64,000 nt of DNA, taken from contig NZ_FYEB01000002.1 of assembly GCF_900187445.1 (NCBI RefSeq), positions 275,511 through 339,510 of the forward strand, in the 5' to 3' direction. Below are positions 37,419 to 48,385 of the stretch, one piece after another. The notes beneath the pieces are model-generated. The model did no database searches and was not told the origin of the DNA. It saw nothing but the letters and a program-made list of their open reading frames with translations. The stretch's first letter is position 1; each line of letters opens with the position of its first letter. Both the position numbers and the translations under genes were made by a program. Origin of the DNA: Pseudomonas sp. Irchel s3b2 (GTDB lineage Bacteria > Pseudomonadota > Gammaproteobacteria > Pseudomonadales > Pseudomonadaceae).

Positions 37419-38810
37419 TTAAGCCTGAGCCAACGCCCCATGCTCATCCGCATCCAGCAATTCTTTATCCGTCTGCTGCATCACCTGGCTGGTAATCGCT
37501 CCCGCCGTAATCGAGCCACTGACGTTCAGCGCCGTACGCCCCATATCGATCAGCGGCTCAACCGAAATCAGCAATGCCACCAGTGACACCGGCAAGCCCA
37601 TGGCTGGCAGCACGATCAACGCGGCGAACGTCGCGCCACCACCGACCCCGGCCACACCGGCCGAACTCAGCGTCACAATCGCCACCAGCGTCGCGATCCA
37701 TAGTGGGTCCAGCGGGTTGATGCCCACGGTCGGCGCGACCATCACCGCCAACATTGCCGGGTACAGACCGGCACAGCCGTTCTGGCCAATGGTCGCGCCA
37801 AACGAGGCGGCGAAACTGGCGATGGATTGTGGAATACCCAAACGGCTGGTCTGAGCTTCGATGCTCAGCGGAATGGTGGCGGCGCTGGAGCGGCTGGTGA
37901 AGGCAAACGTCAGCACCGGCCAGATTTTGCGGAAGAACCGCAGCGGGTTGATCCCGGCCGCAGACACCAGCAGGCCATGGACTACAAACATCAACCCCAG
38001 GCCGATGTAGGACACCACCACGAAACTACCGAGCTTGATGATGTCTTGCAGGTTGGAGCCGGCAACCACTTTGGTCATCAGCGCCAATACGCCGTACGGG
38101 GTCAATTTCATCACCAGACGCACCAGGCGCATCACCCAGGCTTGCAGGGTGTCGATGGCGTTGATCACTTTCTGACCTTTCTCGACATCATCCTTGAGCA
38201 GTTGCAGTGCGGCGACCCCAAGAAATGCAGCAAAAATAACCACGCTGATGATCGATGTCGGCTTGGCGCGGGCCAAATCGGCGAACGGGTTCTGCGGGAT
38301 GAACGACAGCAGTAGCTGCGGCACATTCAGGTCGGCAACCTTGCCCGCGTAATCACTCTGAATGGTTTGCAGGCGAGCCATTTCCTGGGTGCCGGCGACC
38401 AAGCCTTCGGCGGTGAGGTCGAACAGGTTAGTCAGGCCGATACCAATCAGCGCCGCGATAGCGGTGGTGAACAGCAACGTGCCGATGGTCAGGAAGCTGA
38501 TTTTGCCCAGCGACGAAGCGTTGTGCAGGCGCGCCACGGCGCTGAGGATCGAGGCGAACACCAGCGGGATCACGATCATTTGCAGCAACTGCACGTAACC
38601 GTTGCCCACCAAATCGAACCAACTGATCGAGGCTTTCAGTACCGGGTTGCCCGCACCATAAATCGTATGCAGAGCGACACCAAATGCCACACCCAGCACC
38701 AGCGCCAGCAGAACCTTTTTGGCCAGGCTCCAGGTGGTGTGACGGGTTTGCGCCAGGCCAAAGAGCAAGGCGAGGAACACCAGCAGATTGAGGATCAGCG
38801 GCAGATTCAT
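37419..38810 (-). CDS. tcyP: Dicarboxylate/amino acid:cation symporter, probable L-cystine transporter TcyP
   Basis: A 463-residue DAACS-family transporter with about eight to nine hydrophobic segments. The family core is visible in [52 protein letters not shown], where ATIGQNG takes the place of the ATINMDG of glutamate transporters, a feature of the cystine-transporting branch (YdjN/TcyP). The start at 38810 has GGGAG five bases upstream. An AT-rich tract before it (about 38885-38935) could hold its promoter. Confidence 0.82.
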   Translation of the reverse strand: MNLPLILNLLVFLALLFGLAQTRHTTWSLAKKVLLALVLGVAFGVALHTIYGAGNPVLKASISWFDLVGNGYVQLLQMIVIPLVFASILSAVARLHNASSLGKISFLTIGTLLFTTAIAALIGIGLTNLFDLTAEGLVAGTQEMARLQTIQSDYAGKVADLNVPQLLLSFIPQNPFADLARAKPTSIISVVIFAAFLGVAALQLLKDDVEKGQKVINAIDTLQAWVMRLVRLVMKLTPYGVLALMTKVVAGSNLQDIIKLGSFVVVSYIGLGLMFVVHGLLVSAAGINPLRFFRKIWPVLTFAFTSRSSAATIPLSIEAQTSRLGIPQSIASFAASFGATIGQNGCAGLYPAMLAVMVAPTVGINPLDPLWIATLVAIVTLSSAGVAGVGGGATFAALIVLPAMGLPVSLVALLISVEPLIDMGRTALNVSGSITAGAITSQVMQQTDKELLDADEHGALAQA

Positions 38811-39050
38811 TGGAACTCCCATAGGACATGTGCCAACTACCTTCCGGGGCAGCGGCGAACCGGTAAGCCTAACAGCTTGAAAACTAATGAATTAATATCG
38901 AAAACGTATGGTTACTGTCGTTTTTGGAATAAGCGAGTGTCGTTGTCAGGGATGCAGCTGGCGCAATAGGAACGCGAGCGGTCGCTGACAGACGAGGACT
39001 GTCACACTTATTTGTTAGCGTCGATCTCTTTGGATCAGGGAGAAACGCCG

Positions 39051-40112
39051 ATGAAACTTGCACCGAAATTTCTGGCTGTCGCACTGAGTTTTGGACTGGG
39101 CCTTGCCGGCCAGGTCTTCGCCACGGATTTGAAGCACTGGCCGGCCGATCAGGCCAAAGCGCTGGACGCGATGATCGCGGCCAATGCCAACAAAGGTAAC
39201 TTCGCGGTGTTCGACATGGACAACACCAGTTACCGTTACGACCTCGAAGAGTCCTTGTTGCCGTTCATGGAAAACAAGGGCCTGATCACCCGCGAGAGCC
39301 TTGATCCCTCCCTGAAACTGATTCCGTTCAAGGACACGGCCGACCATAAGGAAAGCCTGTTCAGCTACTACTATCGCCTCTGCGAAATCGACGACATGGT
39401 TTGCTATCCATGGGTCGCCCAAGTGTTTTCCGGCTTCACACTTCAGGAGCTCAAGGGCAACGTCGATGAGCTGATGGCGTCCGGCAAACCGGTGCCGAGC
39501 ACGTATTACGAAGGCGACGTGGTCAAGACCATCGACGTCAATCCGCCGAAAATCTTCACCGGTCAGAAAGAGCTCTACAACAAGCTGATGGAGAACGGCA
39601 TCGAGGTCTATGTGATGACCGCCGCCTCCGAAGAACTGGTGCGCATGGTCGCCTCCGATCCGAAGTACGGCTACAACGTCAAACCACAGAACGTGATCGG
39701 CGTGAGCCTGTTGCTCAAGGACCGCAAGACCGGCGAGTTGACCACGGCACGCAAGCAGGTCACCGCTGGCAAGTATGATGAGAAGGCCAACCTGGGCCTC
39801 GAACTGACCCCGTACCTGTGGACCCCGGCCACCTGGATGGCAGGTAAACAGTCGGCGATCCTGACGTACATCGATGAATGGAAAAAACCGGTCCTCGTGG
39901 GCGGCGATACCCCGACTAGCGATGGCTACATGCTGTTCCACAGCGTCGACGTGTCCAAGGGCGGCATCCATTTGTGGGTCAACCGCAAAGACAAATACAT
40001 GACTCAGATTAACGGCATGATGGCCAAAAACGCAGCAGCCCAGGCGAAAGAAGGGTTGGCGGTGACGGCGGACAAGAACTGGGTGATCGTTAAACCGGAA
40101 GAGATTCAGTAA
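39051..40112 (+). CDS. pchP: Phosphorylcholine phosphatase PchP (HAD superfamily)
   Basis: A 353-residue secreted HAD phosphatase. A signal peptide ends near QVFATDL. Motif I is FDMDNTSYRYD (DMDNT at about 55-59), motif II VYVMTAAS, and motif IV VLVGGDTPTSDGYML. The overall sequence resembles P. aeruginosa PchP, which releases choline from phosphorylcholine in the periplasm. GGAG precedes the ATG. In PAO1 the pchP gene is elsewhere (PA5292), so its position here differs. Confidence 0.87.
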   Translation: MKLAPKFLAVALSFGLGLAGQVFATDLKHWPADQAKALDAMIAANANKGNFAVFDMDNTSYRYDLEESLLPFMENKGLITRESLDPSLKLIPFKDTADHKESLFSYYYRLCEIDDMVCYPWVAQVFSGFTLQELKGNVDELMASGKPVPSTYYEGDVVKTIDVNPPKIFTGQKELYNKLMENGIEVYVMTAASEELVRMVASDPKYGYNVKPQNVIGVSLLLKDRKTGELTTARKQVTAGKYDEKANLGLELTPYLWTPATWMAGKQSAILTYIDEWKKPVLVGGDTPTSDGYMLFHSVDVSKGGIHLWVNRKDKYMTQINGMMAKNAAAQAKEGLAVTADKNWVIVKPEEIQ

Positions 40113-40127
40113 GACCGAGTTGTGGCA

Positions 40128-40197
40128 TTCGCGGGCAAGCCTCGCTCCTACAGGATTAATGCAGTCTGTAGGAGCGAGGCTTGCCCGCGAAGAGGCC
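40128..40197. repeat. REP doublet with remnant of a second element
   Basis: Arms TTCGCGGGCAAGCCTCGCTCC and the inverse are complete. To the right (about 40197-40232) lies CATAACATTCAACATCGATG, which resembles the inner loop of the other REP class without its outer arms, so a second element seems to have been partly lost. Confidence 0.85.
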
Positions 40198-40257
40198 ATA
40201 ACATTCAACATCGATGTTAAGTGTCAGAATGCTTTGCGAGTCCGAATGGTTCGCAAA

Positions 40258-40288
40258 AAAAAATGCCCCGCACTTGGCGGGGCATTTT
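40258..40288 (-). terminator. Intrinsic terminator of ilvD
   Basis: On the minus strand the stem ATGCCCCGC / GCGGGGCAT is followed by a run of nine T residues, a strong terminator placed just after the ilvD stop. On the plus strand TTTTGTTT follows, so it may also stop pchP transcripts. Confidence 0.9.
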
Positions 40289-40305
40289 GTTTCTGCGACT
40301 GACGC

Positions 40306-42147
40306 TTACAACCCGTCAAGCATCGCCTTGTTACGTACCGCACCTTTGTCGGCGCTGGTGGCTAACAGGGCATAGGCTTTCAGCGCAGTGGTCACTTTAC
40401 GTGGACGCACTTCCACCGGCTTCCAGCCTTTCTTGTCCTGCTCGACACGGCGCGCGGCCATTTCTTCATCGCTGATCAACAGGTTGATCGAGCGGTTCGG
40501 AATGTCGATCAGCACCTTGTCACCATCCTGCACCAGACCGATCGCGCCGCCGGCAGCGGCTTCCGGCGAAGCGTGGCCGATGGACAGGCCCGAAGTGCCG
40601 CCGGAGAAGCGGCCATCGGTCAGCAGGGCGCAGGCTTTGCCCAGGCCTTTGGATTTCAGGTAAGACGTCGGGTACAGCATTTCCTGCATGCCCGGGCCAC
40701 CTTTCGGGCCTTCGTAACGAATGATCACGATGTCGCCGGCCTTCACTTCGTCGGCGAGGATGCCGCGTACGGCGCTGTCCTGGCTTTCGAAGATCTTCGC
40801 GTTGCCTTCGAAGACGTGGATCGACTCGTCGACGCCGGCGGTTTTCACCACGCAGCCGTCCAGAGCGATGTTGCCGTACAGAACGGCCAGGCCGCCTTCT
40901 TTCGAGTAAGCGTGTTCGACACTGCGGATGCAGCCGTTTTCACGGTCGTCATCCAGGGTTTCCCAACGGGTCGACTGGCTGAACGCGGTTTGCGTCGGGA
41001 TACCCGCGGGACCGGCCTTGAAGAAGTGATGCACCGCTTCGTCGTTAGTCTGGGTGATGTCCCACTTGGCGATACCTTCGGCCATGGTCTTGCTGTGCAC
41101 GGTCGGCAGATCGGTGTGCAGCAGGCCACCACGGGCCAGAGAGCCAAGGATGCTGAAGATCCCGCCGGCACGGTGCACGTCTTCCATGTGGTATTTCTGG
41201 ATGTTCGGCGCGACCTTGCACAATTGCGGTACATGGCGGGAGAGACGGTCGATGTCGCGCAGGTCGAAATCGATCTCGGCTTCCTGGGCCGCGGCCAGCA
41301 AGTGCAGGATGGTGTTGGTGGAACCGCCCATGGCGATGTCCAGGGTCATGGCGTTTTCAAACGCCTTGAAGTTGGCGATGTTGCGCGGTAACACCGACTC
41401 ATCGTTCTCGCCGTAGTAACGCTTGCACAGCTCGACGATGGTGCGGCCGGCTTGCAGGAACAGCTGTTCGCGGTCGCTGTGGGTGGCCAGGGTCGAACCG
41501 TTGCCCGGCAATGCCAGTCCCAGGGCTTCAACCAGGCAGTTCATCGAGTTGGCGGTGAACATGCCGGAACAGGAGCCGCAAGTAGGGCAGGCACTACGCT
41601 CGTACTCGGCGACTTTCTCGTCGGACGCGCTGGAGTCGGCGGCGATCACCATGGCATCGACCAGGTCGAGACCGTGGCTGGCCAGTTTGGTCTTGCCGGC
41701 TTCCATCGGACCGCCGGACACGAAGATCACTGGGATGTTCAGGCGCAGAGACGCCATCAACATGCCAGGGGTGATCTTGTCGCAGTTGGAGATGCACACG
41801 ATGGCGTCGGCGCAGTGGGCGTTGACCATGTATTCGACGGAGTCGGCGATGATCTCGCGGCTCGGCAGCGAATAGAGCATGCCGTCGTGGCCCATGGCGA
41901 TGCCGTCATCTACGGCGATGGTGTTGAATTCTTTGGCGACGCCGCCGGCCCGTTCGATTTCGCGAGCGACCAGTTGCCCCAGATCCTTGAGGTGCACATG
42001 GCCCGGTACGAACTGGGTAAAGGAGTTGGCAATGGCGATGATCGGCTTCTTGAAGTCGTCATCTTTCATCCCCGTGGCGCGCCACAGTGCGCGGGCACCG
42101 GCCATGTTGCGGCCGTGGGTGGATGTTTTCGAGCGGTAATCAGGCAT
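40306..42147 (-). CDS. ilvD: Dihydroxy-acid dehydratase
   Basis: A 613-residue Fe-S enzyme that dehydrates dihydroxyisovalerate and dihydroxymethylvalerate, the third common step of valine and isoleucine synthesis. Cluster cysteines are seen in [12 protein letters not shown] and [33 protein letters not shown] and [16 protein letters not shown] are further signatures. The length matches E. coli IlvD. CGGAG lies before the ATG. Confidence 0.97.
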   Translation of the reverse strand: MPDYRSKTSTHGRNMAGARALWRATGMKDDDFKKPIIAIANSFTQFVPGHVHLKDLGQLVAREIERAGGVAKEFNTIAVDDGIAMGHDGMLYSLPSREIIADSVEYMVNAHCADAIVCISNCDKITPGMLMASLRLNIPVIFVSGGPMEAGKTKLASHGLDLVDAMVIAADSSASDEKVAEYERSACPTCGSCSGMFTANSMNCLVEALGLALPGNGSTLATHSDREQLFLQAGRTIVELCKRYYGENDESVLPRNIANFKAFENAMTLDIAMGGSTNTILHLLAAAQEAEIDFDLRDIDRLSRHVPQLCKVAPNIQKYHMEDVHRAGGIFSILGSLARGGLLHTDLPTVHSKTMAEGIAKWDITQTNDEAVHHFFKAGPAGIPTQTAFSQSTRWETLDDDRENGCIRSVEHAYSKEGGLAVLYGNIALDGCVVKTAGVDESIHVFEGNAKIFESQDSAVRGILADEVKAGDIVIIRYEGPKGGPGMQEMLYPTSYLKSKGLGKACALLTDGRFSGGTSGLSIGHASPEAAAGGAIGLVQDGDKVLIDIPNRSINLLISDEEMAARRVEQDKKGWKPVEVRPRKVTTALKAYALLATSADKGAVRNKAMLDGL

Positions 42148-42406
42148 GAAGCACTCCGGGCGGCTAATCAGGTATCAAAAGGGAAGTGAGCTTCTATTGA
42201 CGTCTGGAACACTCAGAAATGGCCGTGTGTCCGGAAGTTGCCGATAACTTTGCGGGATCGCCGCGCGCTTCAGCTTGAGCTCATAAACCCGCCGGGGGAT
42301 GACTGGCGATGAATCTCGCGATTCTACACCGCTGGCGGCTGGAGGGAATGCCGGAAAATGTTGATCCAGCACTGATGGAGCGTGTGGGGTGACGATCGGC
42401 GGGTTA

Positions 42407-43609
42407 CTACCCGATATCGAGTGCCTGTTTATTCCGTTGGATGATCAATGCATTCAGTCCAAGGCCTGCGAAGCTCGATGTCAGAAAGCACAGGGCTAAT
42501 GTCGTGGTCAGGTCTTCGGGCGATAGATTGATCACCGCGCTGATCACGCCGCCGCACATGAAGATCAGCACGGCGCCGACCGACGTCGATGTTCCGGCGT
42601 ATTGCGGGTGGATATTCATGGCTGCGCAGTTGACGACTGGCCTGACGATGGTGGTTCCGATCGTACAAATCAGCATGGATATCAGCACCGTGGCGGCAGA
42701 GAGACCGAAGTGGTGAGTCAGCCATAGCATCACCACACCTGAAGCAGCGATCAGCACCAGGCCAATAATGATCTGGGTATTGGCTTGCAGGTGTCGATGC
42801 AAAACGCTGGCTACACCGCCGCCGCCCACATAGGCAACGCCGTACAGCAACAACGTCCAAGCGAATTCGTACGGTGAAAGGGGCAGGTTCTCCATGAAAA
42901 TATTGGGTGAAGTGACGATGAACGAGAAATGACAGGCGAAGGCCAAGGCTGAAATCAGCCAATAGCTCATGAAGCGAGCATCCGAACACACATACCCGTA
43001 AACACGGAAAAATCCCCCAATCGATGCCGTGCGGCTAGACGAGGATTCCTTGAGTAGCAAACAAGCGCTTAACCCGCCAAAAACGGCTAGCGTGACAAAC
43101 ACATAAAAGCTGCCTTGCCAGCCAAACTGCAATTGCAGCCAAGTCCCCAGCAGGGGGGAAATTGAAATGAAGACGCCGCTTCCGGTCACCATCCAGATCC
43201 TGAGCCGCTGCCTTTCATGGCCGATGAATAAATCCTGCACCAGCGCCTGTGACAGCGAGAAGGACCCGCAACCGATCGCCTGGACCACACGAAAAAACAG
43301 AAACCAGCTGTATTCGCTGGAAACTGCGCATCCAACCGCGCCAATGGCCGCGATGGCGATACCTCCCAGCAACAGTTTTTTGCGACCCCACCTATCCGAA
43401 AGCGGCCCCACCAGCATCACGGAAAACGCCAGGCTGATGGCAAACACACTGACGGAGAGGGCAACGTCGGGCGGCGAGGTCTGGAAATAGACCGACATGT
43501 CGGGAAAGGAAGGAAGAACCACGTCCAATGGGAAAACACCCAGCAGTGTCATGGTCATCAGCAACAGGACGATTAACGGCTTTTCTTGGGTGTTTTTGGC
43601 GTGGGTCAT
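42407..43609 (-). CDS. MFS transporter, Bcr/CflA drug-efflux type
   Basis: A 400-residue twelve-helix exporter. The MFS loop 2-3 signature is VGPLSDRWGRKKLLLGG, and the helix 1 region PLDVVLPSFPDMSVYF is typical of the Bcr/CflA branch. The start is ATG at 43609, one codon after an in-frame TTG; no strong ribosome binding site is seen. By eye its GC content is near 50-55 percent, clearly below its neighbours, and codon use is less biased. It lies between ilvD and rlmI, so it is probably a later acquisition. Substrate unknown. Confidence 0.83.
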   Translation of the reverse strand: MTHAKNTQEKPLIVLLLMTMTLLGVFPLDVVLPSFPDMSVYFQTSPPDVALSVSVFAISLAFSVMLVGPLSDRWGRKKLLLGGIAIAAIGAVGCAVSSEYSWFLFFRVVQAIGCGSFSLSQALVQDLFIGHERQRLRIWMVTGSGVFISISPLLGTWLQLQFGWQGSFYVFVTLAVFGGLSACLLLKESSSSRTASIGGFFRVYGYVCSDARFMSYWLISALAFACHFSFIVTSPNIFMENLPLSPYEFAWTLLLYGVAYVGGGGVASVLHRHLQANTQIIIGLVLIAASGVVMLWLTHHFGLSAATVLISMLICTIGTTIVRPVVNCAAMNIHPQYAGTSTSVGAVLIFMCGGVISAVINLSPEDLTTTLALCFLTSSFAGLGLNALIIQRNKQALDIG

Positions 43610-43703
43610 CAATCAACGCGCTCGTTCCGTGAGGGGTGGACGAGGATTGATTTGACGAAGAGGCAAGTCAATGCAGGCGAGCGTAGGCCCTTTCTGTATC
43701 TGT

Positions 43704-43740
43704 TGTAGGAGCAGCCGGCCGACGCTCGATTGCTCCTACA
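43704..43740 (-). repeat. Single REP-like hairpin downstream of rlmI
   Basis: Perfect outer arms TGTAGGAGCA / TGCTCCTACA enclose an inner GC-rich region GCCGGCCGAC. It begins ten bases beyond the rlmI stop. No T run follows on the minus strand, so it is a stabilising hairpin or a weak terminator. Confidence 0.75.
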
Positions 43741-43749
43741 GGAGGGGGG

Positions 43750-44946
43750 TTAGCTGTTTGGCAGCAGACGGCAGGTGATGCTCTTGATATACCGAGTCTC
43801 GGCAATCGCCGGGTGTACCGGGTGATCCGGCCCCTGGCCGCCGCGCTCCAGCATCTGGATGTTGCGGTCCAGGTGACGGGCGCTGGTCAGCAAAATGTTC
43901 TGCAGATCGTCTTCCGGCAGGTGCATCGAGCACGAAGCGCTGACCAGGATGCCGTCCTTGCTGAGCAGGCGCATGGCTTGCTCGTTCAGGCGACGGTAGG
44001 CGCCTTCACCATTTTTCATGTCTTTCTTGCGTTTGATGAAGGCAGGAGGGTCGGCCACGATGACGTCGAAACGCTCTTCGCTGGCTTTCAGTTCCTTCAG
44101 GGCTTCGAACACGTCGCCTTCGATGCAGGTCATTTTTTCGGCGACGCCGTTCAGTGCGGCGTTGCGCTCGACGCCGTCGAGGGCGAAGGCCGAAGCATCG
44201 ACGCAGAACACTTCACTGGCGCCGAAGGCAGCCGCTTGAACGCCCCAGCCGCCGATGTAGCTGTACAAGTCCAGTACGCGTTTGCCCTTGGCATAAGGTG
44301 CCAGGCGCGCGCGGTTCATACGGTGGTCGTAGAACCAGCCGGTTTTCTGCCCCTGGATGACGGGCGCTTCGAATTTCACGCCGTTCTCTTCCAGCGCAAC
44401 CCACTCGGGCACGAGGCCGAATACGGTTTCGACGTAGCGGTTGAGGCCTTCGGCATCACGGGCGGCGGAGTCGTTCTTGAACAGAATGCCGCTTGGCTTG
44501 AGCACTTGGGTCAGCGCCGCGATCACGTCATCTTTGTGAGCTTCCATGGTCGCCGAGGCGATCTGGACTACCAGGATATCGCCGAAACGGTCGACCACCA
44601 GGCCTGGCAGCAGATCGGAATCGCCATAGACCAGACGATAGAACGGCTTGTCGAACAGGCGATCGCGCAGGGACAGGGCAACGTTCAGGCGATGCACTAG
44701 CAGCGACTTGTCCAGCGGCAACTTGATGTCGCGCGACAGCAGGCGAGCGCAGATCAGGTTGTTCGGGCTCATGGCAACGATGCCCAGCGGCTTGCCGCCG
44801 GCGGCTTCGAGGATTGCCTGATCGCCGGCCTTGAAGCCGTGCAAAGGGGTGGCGGCTACATCGATTTCGTTGCTGTAGACCCACAGATGGCCGTTTCGCA
44901 GGCGACGGTCGGCGTTGGCTTTGAGGCGCAGGCTAGGCAGGGACAT
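43750..44946 (-). CDS. rlmI: 23S rRNA (cytosine-1962-C5) methyltransferase RlmI
   Basis: A 398-residue class I SAM-dependent rRNA methyltransferase. The N-terminal PUA domain reads LRLKANADRRLRNGHLWVYSNEID. The SAM-binding motif is VLDLYSYIGGWGVQAAAFGA, motif IV is VADPPAFIKRKKD, and a cysteine in SASCSMHLPED is the likely catalytic residue. It belongs to the RlmI/RlmK branch; the RlmI assignment follows from length and domain plan. Confidence 0.87.
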   Translation of the reverse strand: MSLPSLRLKANADRRLRNGHLWVYSNEIDVAATPLHGFKAGDQAILEAAGGKPLGIVAMSPNNLICARLLSRDIKLPLDKSLLVHRLNVALSLRDRLFDKPFYRLVYGDSDLLPGLVVDRFGDILVVQIASATMEAHKDDVIAALTQVLKPSGILFKNDSAARDAEGLNRYVETVFGLVPEWVALEENGVKFEAPVIQGQKTGWFYDHRMNRARLAPYAKGKRVLDLYSYIGGWGVQAAAFGASEVFCVDASAFALDGVERNAALNGVAEKMTCIEGDVFEALKELKASEERFDVIVADPPAFIKRKKDMKNGEGAYRRLNEQAMRLLSKDGILVSASCSMHLPEDDLQNILLTSARHLDRNIQMLERGGQGPDHPVHPAIAETRYIKSITCRLLPNS

Positions 44947-45028
44947 GACGTCGCTCCGGAAAAAAGAGCGGGAGTATAGCGTGTTGAGGGAGTAGCGGGT
45001 TTGGTGGTCGATGAAACGCGGATGAGGC

Positions 45029-45121
45029 CTGTAGGAGCGAACTTGCCCGCGAAAGCGGTATGTCGGGCGACATCAATGTTGACTGTGCCCACGCTTTCGC
45101 GGGCAAGCCCGCTCCTACAGG
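45029..45121. repeat. REP doublet (hybrid arms)
   Basis: The left arm is CCTGTAGGAGCGAACTTGCC and the right arm CGGGCAAGCCCGCTCCTACA, so the two arms differ in the central bases (GAAC against GGGC). The loop contains ACATCAATGTTGACTGT. It lies in the divergent gap between rlmI and the HDOD gene. Confidence 0.88.
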
Positions 45122-45155
45122 GTTAGAATCCCCGCCTGACCCGGAGTGCGTACTT

Positions 45156-46022
45156 ATGTCCCAAGAGTTGACGACCGAACAGATTCAACAGTCCCTGCAA
45201 GGCATCAGCGTGCCGCCCCAGCCGCAGATCATGGTGGATCTGCAGATGGAGCAGTACATGCCTGACCCGGACCTGGAAGTGATCGCGAAGCTGATCTCCC
45301 AGGACCCAGGCCTTTCCGGTGCCTTGCTGAAAATCGTCAACTCGCCGTACTACGGCTTGAGTAACAAAATCACCGCGATCCAGCGGGCGGTGAACCTGTT
45401 GGGCAGCCGTTCGATCATCAACCTGATCAATGCGCAGTCGATCAAGGGCGAGCTGAACGACGACGCCATCGTCACCCTCAACCGTTTCTGGGACACGGCG
45501 CAGGACGTGGCGATGACGTGCCTGACCCTGGCCAAGCGCGTCGGTGTCCAGGCCGGTGATGAAGCCTATGCGCTGGGGTTGTTCCACGATTGCGGCATCC
45601 CGTTGATGCTCAAGAAATTCCCCGATTACATGAAAGTGCTGGAACAGGCCTATGGCAACGCCAGCGCCGAATGCCGTGTGGTGGATACCGAGAACAGGCA
45701 ATACAACACCAACCACGCCGTGGTCGGGTATTACACCGCCAAATCCTGGCGCCTGCCGGAACATGTCACCCAGGCCATTGCCAACCATCACAACGCCCTG
45801 GCCATTTTCAGCGATGAGTCGTCGCGCAACACGCCGCTGAAAAACCTGCTGGCGATCCTGAAGATGGCCGAGCACATTTGCGCCTCCTTCCGGGTGCTGG
45901 GCAACCAGTCCGAAGACCATGAATGGAACAGTGTCGGGCCCTTGGTGCTCGATTACATGGGGCTATCGGAATACGATTTCGAAACCCAGAAACAAGAGAT
46001 TCGCGACCTCTCCACGCGTTGA
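45156..46022 (+). CDS. HDOD domain protein
   Basis: A 288-residue protein with an HDOD domain (an inactive HD-type fold used in signalling). Visible blocks are LAKLISQDPGLSGALLKIVNSPYYGLSNKITAIQRAVNLLG and ALGLFHDCGIPLMLKKFPDY, then HHNALAIF. The start at 45156 excludes an upstream reading that runs through the REP doublet. These proteins act in c-di-GMP, motility or stress signalling without known catalysis. mutM follows 31 bp later. Confidence 0.85.
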   Translation: MSQELTTEQIQQSLQGISVPPQPQIMVDLQMEQYMPDPDLEVIAKLISQDPGLSGALLKIVNSPYYGLSNKITAIQRAVNLLGSRSIINLINAQSIKGELNDDAIVTLNRFWDTAQDVAMTCLTLAKRVGVQAGDEAYALGLFHDCGIPLMLKKFPDYMKVLEQAYGNASAECRVVDTENRQYNTNHAVVGYYTAKSWRLPEHVTQAIANHHNALAIFSDESSRNTPLKNLLAILKMAEHICASFRVLGNQSEDHEWNSVGPLVLDYMGLSEYDFETQKQEIRDLSTR

Positions 46023-46053
46023 GTGTCGAACCTTCGCCTGATTCGAGAACCCC

Positions 46054-46866
46054 ATGCCTGAACTGCCGGAAGTCGAAACCACCCGCCGCGGAATTGCACC
46101 GCACCTGGAAGGCCAGCGTGTCAGCCGGGTGATCGTGCGTGAGCGCCGTCTGCGCTGGCCGATCCCCGAAGACCTGGATGTGCGGCTGTCCGGCCAGCGT
46201 ATCGTACTGGTGGAACGGCGTGCCAAGTACCTGTTGATCAATGCCGAAGTCGGCACGCTGATCAGTCACTTGGGGATGTCGGGGAATCTGCGGCTGGTGG
46301 AAGTCGGCATGCCGGCGGCCAAGCATGAGCATGTGGACATCGAACTGGAATCAGGCCTGGCGCTGCGTTACACCGACCCGCGACGGTTTGGGGCGATGCT
46401 CTGGAGTCTCGATCCGCTGAACCATGAACTGCTGATTCGCCTGGGGCCGGAGCCGTTGACCGATCTGTTTGACGGCGAGCGCCTGTTCCAGCAATCCCGC
46501 GGACGCTCCATGGCGGTCAAGCCGTTCATCATGGACAACGCGGTGGTGGTCGGCGTCGGCAATATCTACGCGACCGAAGCACTGTTTGCGGCCGGCATTG
46601 ACCCTCGGCGCGAAGCCAAGAGCATTTCCCGGACGCGCTATTTGAAGCTGGCGATCGAGATCAAGCGGATCTTGGCCGCCGCTATCGAACGGGGCGGCAC
46701 TACGCTGCGCGACTTTATCGGTGGCGACGGTCAGCCGGGTTACTTCCAGCAGGAACTGTTCGTGTACGGCCGTGGAGGTGAACACTGCAAGGTCTGTGGC
46801 ACAGGCCTGCGGGAGGTCAAACTGGGGCAGCGCGCCAGTGTTTTTTGTCCGCGCTGTCAGAGCTGA
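46054..46866 (+). CDS. mutM: Formamidopyrimidine-DNA glycosylase
   Basis: A 270-residue base-excision repair glycosylase/AP lyase that removes 8-oxoguanine and Fapy lesions. The N-terminus [14 protein letters not shown] supplies the catalytic P2 and E3. A helix-two-turn-helix region follows [15 protein letters not shown], and the C-terminal zinc finger is [26 protein letters not shown] with four cysteines. The complete zinc finger and length match E. coli MutM. Confidence 0.97.
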   Translation: MPELPEVETTRRGIAPHLEGQRVSRVIVRERRLRWPIPEDLDVRLSGQRIVLVERRAKYLLINAEVGTLISHLGMSGNLRLVEVGMPAAKHEHVDIELESGLALRYTDPRRFGAMLWSLDPLNHELLIRLGPEPLTDLFDGERLFQQSRGRSMAVKPFIMDNAVVVGVGNIYATEALFAAGIDPRREAKSISRTRYLKLAIEIKRILAAAIERGGTTLRDFIGGDGQPGYFQQELFVYGRGGEHCKVCGTGLREVKLGQRASVFCPRCQS

Positions 46867-46920
46867 TATCGGCTACGGTCTATAGTCAGTGTTCTCACTG
46901 CCTAGCCGAAGGACCGTGCC

Positions 46921-47244
46921 ATGAATCTGTTTCGAACCCTTGTCGTTGCGCTGCTGCTGAGCGTCGGTGCGCCCACGCTGGCGGCCGAGAACGGCAGCGG
47001 CGATCCTCGTTACACCATTCAGAACCCACCGGCTTACGCCATGCTTGGCGATTTACTGATTGCCCGACCATTACTGGTCGCGGCGACGGTGATCGGCGCC
47101 GGGGCGTTTGTGCTGTCGTTGCCGTTTACCGCGCTGGGTGGCGGCATTGGCGATGCGGGGCAGGCGTTGGTGGTCGATCCGGCGAAAGCCGCATTTGTGC
47201 GGTGCCTGGGGTGTATCGGGGAGGGGTTTGAGCAGCGGGAGTGA
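46921..47244 (+). CDS. Small membrane protein of unknown function
   Basis: A 107-residue protein with a signal peptide ([18 protein letters not shown]) and one long hydrophobic segment (about 48-72, [24 protein letters not shown]). The C-terminus holds [10 protein letters not shown] with two close cysteines. It resembles short pseudomonad proteins loosely labelled multidrug transporter, a label one membrane helix does not support. In PAO1 a hypothetical gene (PA0358) also follows mutM. Confidence 0.65.
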   Translation: MNLFRTLVVALLLSVGAPTLAAENGSGDPRYTIQNPPAYAMLGDLLIARPLLVAATVIGAGAFVLSLPFTALGGGIGDAGQALVVDPAKAAFVRCLGCIGEGFEQRE

Positions 47245-47253
47245 ACTCTAAGA

Positions 47254-47346
47254 GCTTCGCGGGCAAGCCTCGCTCCTACAGGTTCGAGTCGTACCCGGCA
47301 TTCGTGAACGATGGAACTCTGTAGGAGCGAGGCTTGCCCGCGAAGA
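47254..47346. repeat. REP doublet (GAGGCTTGCCCGCGAA type)
   Basis: Inverted arms CTTCGCGGGCAAGCCTCGCTCC and its partner lie between the convergent small membrane protein and ferredoxin genes. Confidence 0.92.
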
Positions 47347-47369
47347 CGCCCTGACAGGCGCCAAATGAA

Positions 47370-47757
<388 letters not shown>

Positions 47758-47790
47758 CGAACCGCCGCACCGCACCTCCTGCAACGGGGG

Positions 47791-48357
<567 letters not shown>

Positions 48358-48385
48358 CTATAGACGATGGGAATATTCCGCGTTT

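Noticed and set aside
42148..42406. Gap upstream of ilvD checked for a leader peptide, tRNA or small gene
   Set aside because: A 65-codon minus-strand frame exists (42175-42372) but has no Shine-Dalgarno sequence or family features; no tRNA-like cloverleaf was seen.
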